Source: Ectobacillus funiculus (GTDB taxonomy: Bacteria; Bacillota; Bacilli; Bacillales; Bacillaceae_G). From it: a stretch of DNA of 64,000 nt. Within the stretch, counting starts at the first letter, position 1, and the number at the start of each line of letters is the position of its first letter. The position numbers were made by a program, and so were the translations under genes. This document shows positions 61,309-64,000 of this stretch, piece after piece. Where the stretch lies: assembly GCF_042429435.1 (NCBI RefSeq), contig NZ_JBHMAF010000193.1, one strand, 5' to 3'. The notes under the pieces were generated by a model that saw nothing but the letters and a program-made list of their open reading frames with translations, ran no database searches and was not told the DNA's origin.

Positions 61309-61865
61309 AGGCTCTAATATCCCCTCAATTTAATTAATCTTTTAAAATATAAAATCATTCTACTATTAAGTGAAGTGATTTCCAAATCTATTTTAAAAAA
61401 GTAAAAACTTACCGGCGGATAAAATGGTAATTGAATTGTAAGCAACATTTCTTTGCTTCATTCAGCTACCTCATATGCTTCTCGATACCAACCATAGGAA
61501 GTAGCTCAAAAAAGCGGAAGAGGCGGATACCCTCCACTCAAGCCAAAAGCATTTTATGAAGAACTAGTATTGTCGAATCATATTCTCCACAAGGAACAAA
61601 CAGCAGTTTCCGCTACCGCTTGTCTACATATCGAACACACAATAACCAAAGTATACATATATAGGTGGCAATCGTACGACAAAAAAAGCGAACTGCCGCA
61701 GCAATCCGCTTTCGAATAATTCATTTACTAATAGCTAGTAACACTTAAGTACTAACTATCGCATCAAGGATAATTTCGACTCGCTTGTCCTTTACCTCGT
61801 AATAAATCTCCAATCCTTTATGCGTTCCCGTATCCCGTAACAATCTTAACAGCCTTCAATTTTGC
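61309..61865. other. Intergenic region with gene debris
   Basis: 557 bases. A minus-strand fragment at 61751-61860 reads RDTGTHKGLEIYYEVKDKRV, then EIILDAIVST and a stop, joined by frameshift to KAVKIVTGYGNA; the end of a lost gene. Nothing else recognised. Confidence 0.45.
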
Positions 61866-62051
61866 TTATTGCGGGTTTTCAAGTGAAACAGAATCATTAC
61901 CTATGGTATCAATTGTACCGTCTGTATACATACTGCTCACTTGTCTATGCGTGATTGCAAATCCTTGTACCGTTTCCGAATCATCATGATGCTCAGCCGG
62001 ATTGTAATGCAACAAATCCGCCATAAATAAGCTTGGTTTCTTTTCTGTCAT
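61866..62051 (-). CDS. Hypothetical 61-residue protein
   Basis: ATG 62051 with AAAGGAGACG upstream. Hydrophilic, begins MTEKKPSLFMADLLHYNPAE and ends GNDSVSLENPQ, no membrane segment or domain. Good ribosome-binding site and B. cereus-like style suggest a genuine small gene of unknown function. Confidence 0.6.
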   Translation of the reverse strand: MTEKKPSLFMADLLHYNPAEHHDDSETVQGFAITHRQVSSMYTDGTIDTIGNDSVSLENPQ

Positions 62052-62356
62052 ATGGCACGTCTCCTTTAACTATTGTCTTACCTACTTTTTGTTTAAGTAG
62101 AAAAAAATATAATAGGAAGAATAATCCAATCTCCCTTATCAAATATCACTTGGTTTCTTTATATGAATTTTCTTATGTTAGATGTTTTTGAGGATAAATA
62201 AATCAAATACAGTAAATGAAATTTCATGGTTTTTTTTGCATCATCAAAAAAACGTTTCCACCGTTGAAGTTTCACACTCAAAAAACAAATCCCCTGTAAC
62301 TCACGCATTGTATCGTTATGGGGGATTTGTTTTATTGTAAGCTTAAAAAGATTTGC
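62052..62356. other. Intergenic region with terminator and dispersed motif
   Basis: One copy of the AATACAGTAAATGAAATTT motif at 62206-62224 and the terminator at 62281-62336. No gene. Confidence 0.5.
62281..62336. terminator. Terminator of metallophosphoesterase gene
   Basis: Stem AAAACAAATCCCC / GGGGGATTTGTTTT with a 25-base loop, A/T tails on both sides. Confidence 0.78.
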
Positions 62357-63082
62357 TTATATTCTAGCTTTACGCAAAACTTGTGTCATCATATCTGCGT
62401 TAGGATAATCCTTTTCTTGATATTGTTGAATCACCTTTTCTATATCAAAACTCACGCGCTCAATAGATGTTCTAAAACCATCCTCCTGTATCTCGACAAT
62501 ACCATAGGAAGCTTTATTCATTCCATCGAAAGGCAAGCCAACACTCCCAATATTCATAATTACTTTACCATCAAGATAGCGAATATACGGCTTATGAATG
62601 TGCGCGTATACATACAGATTCGCTTCCACAGTTGACATCATTTTAGATTGTAAAGTTTCATCATCCGCGTTTGGCGGTATAATATCGAACAGACTGTTCG
62701 GCGTTGCATGAAATGCATGAAATGATATACCTTCGACTGTAGAATTTATTTCTGTAGGCAAGCTGTCTAAGTATTCAATATCAGCTTGGTCTAACTGGGA
62801 TACAATCCAGTCACGTTCCGTGTTCATTAGTTGCAAAATCTTATCAGGCACTTCTCCCTGACGAACTCCACGGACTACCCATTCATCTGCATTCCCCTTA
62901 ATAACCTCTGTATGTAATGAACGAATTAAATCAAGAGAACGCTTAGGTTCTGGACCACGGTAACAAATATCACCAAGCACATACACTTTATCAACCTGTT
63001 TTTTACTTACATCCTCTAATACAGCCTCAAGTGCAACTGCGTTTCCGTGGATATCAGATATAAATGCTAGCTTCATTCCCAT
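62357..63082 (-). CDS. Calcineurin-like metallophosphoesterase (YfcE/DUF2436-type)
   Basis: 241 residues; ATG 63082 or 63076 (MKLAFISDIHGN). Metal-site motifs in order: D-I-H in FISDIHGNAVALEAVL, GDICYRGPEP, GNADEWVV, H in HAFHATP, and GSVGLPFDG with the C-terminal His in YAHIHKPYI. This is the order of binuclear Mn/Fe phosphodiesterases such as YfcE and of bacterial Ser/Thr-phosphatase relatives. Substrate unknown. Monocistronic. Confidence 0.9.
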   Translation of the reverse strand: MGMKLAFISDIHGNAVALEAVLEDVSKKQVDKVYVLGDICYRGPEPKRSLDLIRSLHTEVIKGNADEWVVRGVRQGEVPDKILQLMNTERDWIVSQLDQADIEYLDSLPTEINSTVEGISFHAFHATPNSLFDIIPPNADDETLQSKMMSTVEANLYVYAHIHKPYIRYLDGKVIMNIGSVGLPFDGMNKASYGIVEIQEDGFRTSIERVSFDIEKVIQQYQEKDYPNADMMTQVLRKARI

Positions 63083-63275
63083 TCAACCCCCATTCTTACT
63101 TACAACATCCCTTTTCAAAACTATAAAGAATGATAAGACAAGATTACCTTGTTAACCATTTTTATTCAAGTTCAAATCGTACTTCTTTTGTAAAAGAAAA
63201 GTGAGGCTGATCATGATCCGAGAATAAAATATCATCCTTCCTCACAAACTAAAAAAATGAATGGGAGGTGAGTAA

Positions 63276-63488
63276 ATGGGACTCTTTAGTACAATTTCTA
63301 ACTGGAGAACCGCAAGTTATGAAAAACATAAATCTAATATGCAATCACTAGGTCATTGTCCTGATTGCAGCGGAGCAGGCATGATTCTTTACCCTGCACT
63401 CAGCAGCTCGTTTTATATTCCTACGTATGATTGCCCAGGCTGTAATGGAAGCGGTTTATACACTGACTGGTTTGAGGCCAATCAATAA
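63276..63488 (+). CDS. Small CxxCxGxG zinc-finger-like protein
   Basis: 70 residues, ATG with GGGAGGTGAG upstream. Two DnaJ-type zinc-binding repeats: CPDCSGAG (about 28-35) and CPGCNGSG (about 53-60), separated by YPALSSSFYIPTYD. One zinc could be held by the four Cys. DnaJ central domains have four such repeats; this has two and no J domain, as in small tryptophan-RNA-binding-attenuator-inhibitor-like or chaperone-adaptor proteins. Role unknown. Confidence 0.78.
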   Translation: MGLFSTISNWRTASYEKHKSNMQSLGHCPDCSGAGMILYPALSSSFYIPTYDCPGCNGSGLYTDWFEANQ

Positions 63489-64000
63489 ATCTTTTATTAA
63501 AAAGGGATATCTCGTCTCTGAAAAGCCCAAAGAAGGGACAACTGCTACCTTAAAATTGTTAAAAATTATCGATCTAGGCAGTTTAAAACAAGTTAAGTTT
63601 ACTATTGAACTTAATTTGTTTTTTTGTTCATAAAGCTTCTAGTTTCGTGCTTAACGCTAGCCTTTAGTAAATTTTATGATTTTGCTTTTGACGACATGAT
63701 TGTGACAACTTCTATAGACAAATAAAAAAATATATCTATATAAGTTGAATTTAATTCTTGCACCTTCTTAATTCAGTTACTAAATCATCATTCAAATTGC
63801 CTTTGCAGGGTAACGTATTCTGTACGACTTTTGGCTACAATGGGGTTATGGGAAAATATTTAGTTCAACTCCCTCTCCCTCTATAAATATTGATATATCA
63901 ACGGTTTAAGCCGTTGATGGGGTGTCAAAAAAATTTTTTTAACACACTAAATTAACAGTATCTTTTAAATATGTGAAACTATGACAAACCTAGGGTACGC
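63489..64000. other. Right-edge intergenic region with MITE-like copy
   Basis: No gene with a ribosome-binding site. Contains the second copy of the inverted-repeat element. Confidence 0.5.
63737..63870 (-). repeat. MITE-like element, copy 2 (one terminus lost)
   Basis: Inverted relative to copy 1 (17374-17512). Left end keeps TATATAAGTTGAA; internal blocks TTCAAATTGCCTTTGCAG and GGTTATGGGAAAATATTTAG match copy 1 in reverse complement. The other end stops at AGTTCAACT and runs into CCCTCTCCCTC instead of the terminal repeat, so this copy could no longer be mobilised. Confidence 0.75.

Overview
The window is a chromosomal stretch of a low-GC, endospore-forming Bacillus, most like the Bacillus cereus group. 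The evidence is composition, strong AGGAGG ribosome-binding sites, two CotB-type coat proteins side by side, a CsxC/DUF3794-type spore surface protein, a His/Tyr/Gly-rich coat-like peptide, a Spo0M-like protein and two LytR-CpsA-Psr (LCP) proteins. No rRNA, tRNA or CRISPR array was seen.

Layout. 0-8.5 kb: the 5' part of an Asn/Ser/Tyr-repeat protein running off the left edge, an LCP protein, a cation diffusion facilitator, a LacI-type regulator with two matching palindromic operators that brackets an aldo-keto reductase/short-chain dehydrogenase operon, a PemK-type toxin-antitoxin pair, a PhaZ-like hydrolase and a methyltransferase. 8.5-12.4 kb: a large DUF2339 membrane protein among gene debris, including a broken tyrosine integrase and a LAGLIDADG endonuclease with a stop directly after its signature motif. 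12.7-25.4 kb: serine hydrolase, carboxymuconolactone-decarboxylase-like protein, PAS histidine kinase, small membrane proteins, a lipoprotein, an alkaline phosphatase preceded by four TTAACA-like hexamers at 11-bp phase (a Pho box), a truncated DedA protein, an integrase with an unusual N-terminus and an Suv3-like helicase.

25.8-35 kb, minus strand: an organosulfur uptake and oxidation island. It carries a SsuABC-type transporter, an FMN-dependent monooxygenase, an AprA-like flavoprotein with a two-cluster ferredoxin, a short RibR-like riboflavin kinase, and a broken MFS exporter fused to the tail of a TauD-like dioxygenase. The operon and the kinase gene are preceded by leaders that share a small covarying hairpin (C[TC][AG]G-TCAA-C[TC][AG]G) directly before an intrinsic terminator. 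There are four copies within 3 kb, two of them in tandem. This is the best candidate here for an undescribed regulatory RNA. A shortened SAM-I-like (S-box) element sits just past the 3' end of the operon.

35-50 kb: an old-yellow-enzyme pseudogene, metabolic genes, and a spore-surface block (two CotB, CsxC-like, His/Tyr/Gly peptide) mixed with an LOG protein, a thioredoxin-reductase-like flavoprotein and a class I aminotransferase. 49-51.5 kb: a bacterial GRAS-domain protein convergent with a nucleoside-diphosphate-kinase-like protein carrying an extra C-terminal half. 51.5-54.6 kb: decayed accessory DNA holding partial copies of the 3' end of the neighbouring U32 peptidase gene. 54.6-64 kb: U32 peptidase, small hypothetical genes, CBO0543-type membrane proteins (one frameshifted), an L,D-transpeptidase, a second LCP protein, a metallophosphoesterase and a CxxCxGxG protein. 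A 139-bp element with 13-bp terminal inverted repeats occurs at 17.4 kb and again, inverted and missing one terminus, at 63.7 kb.
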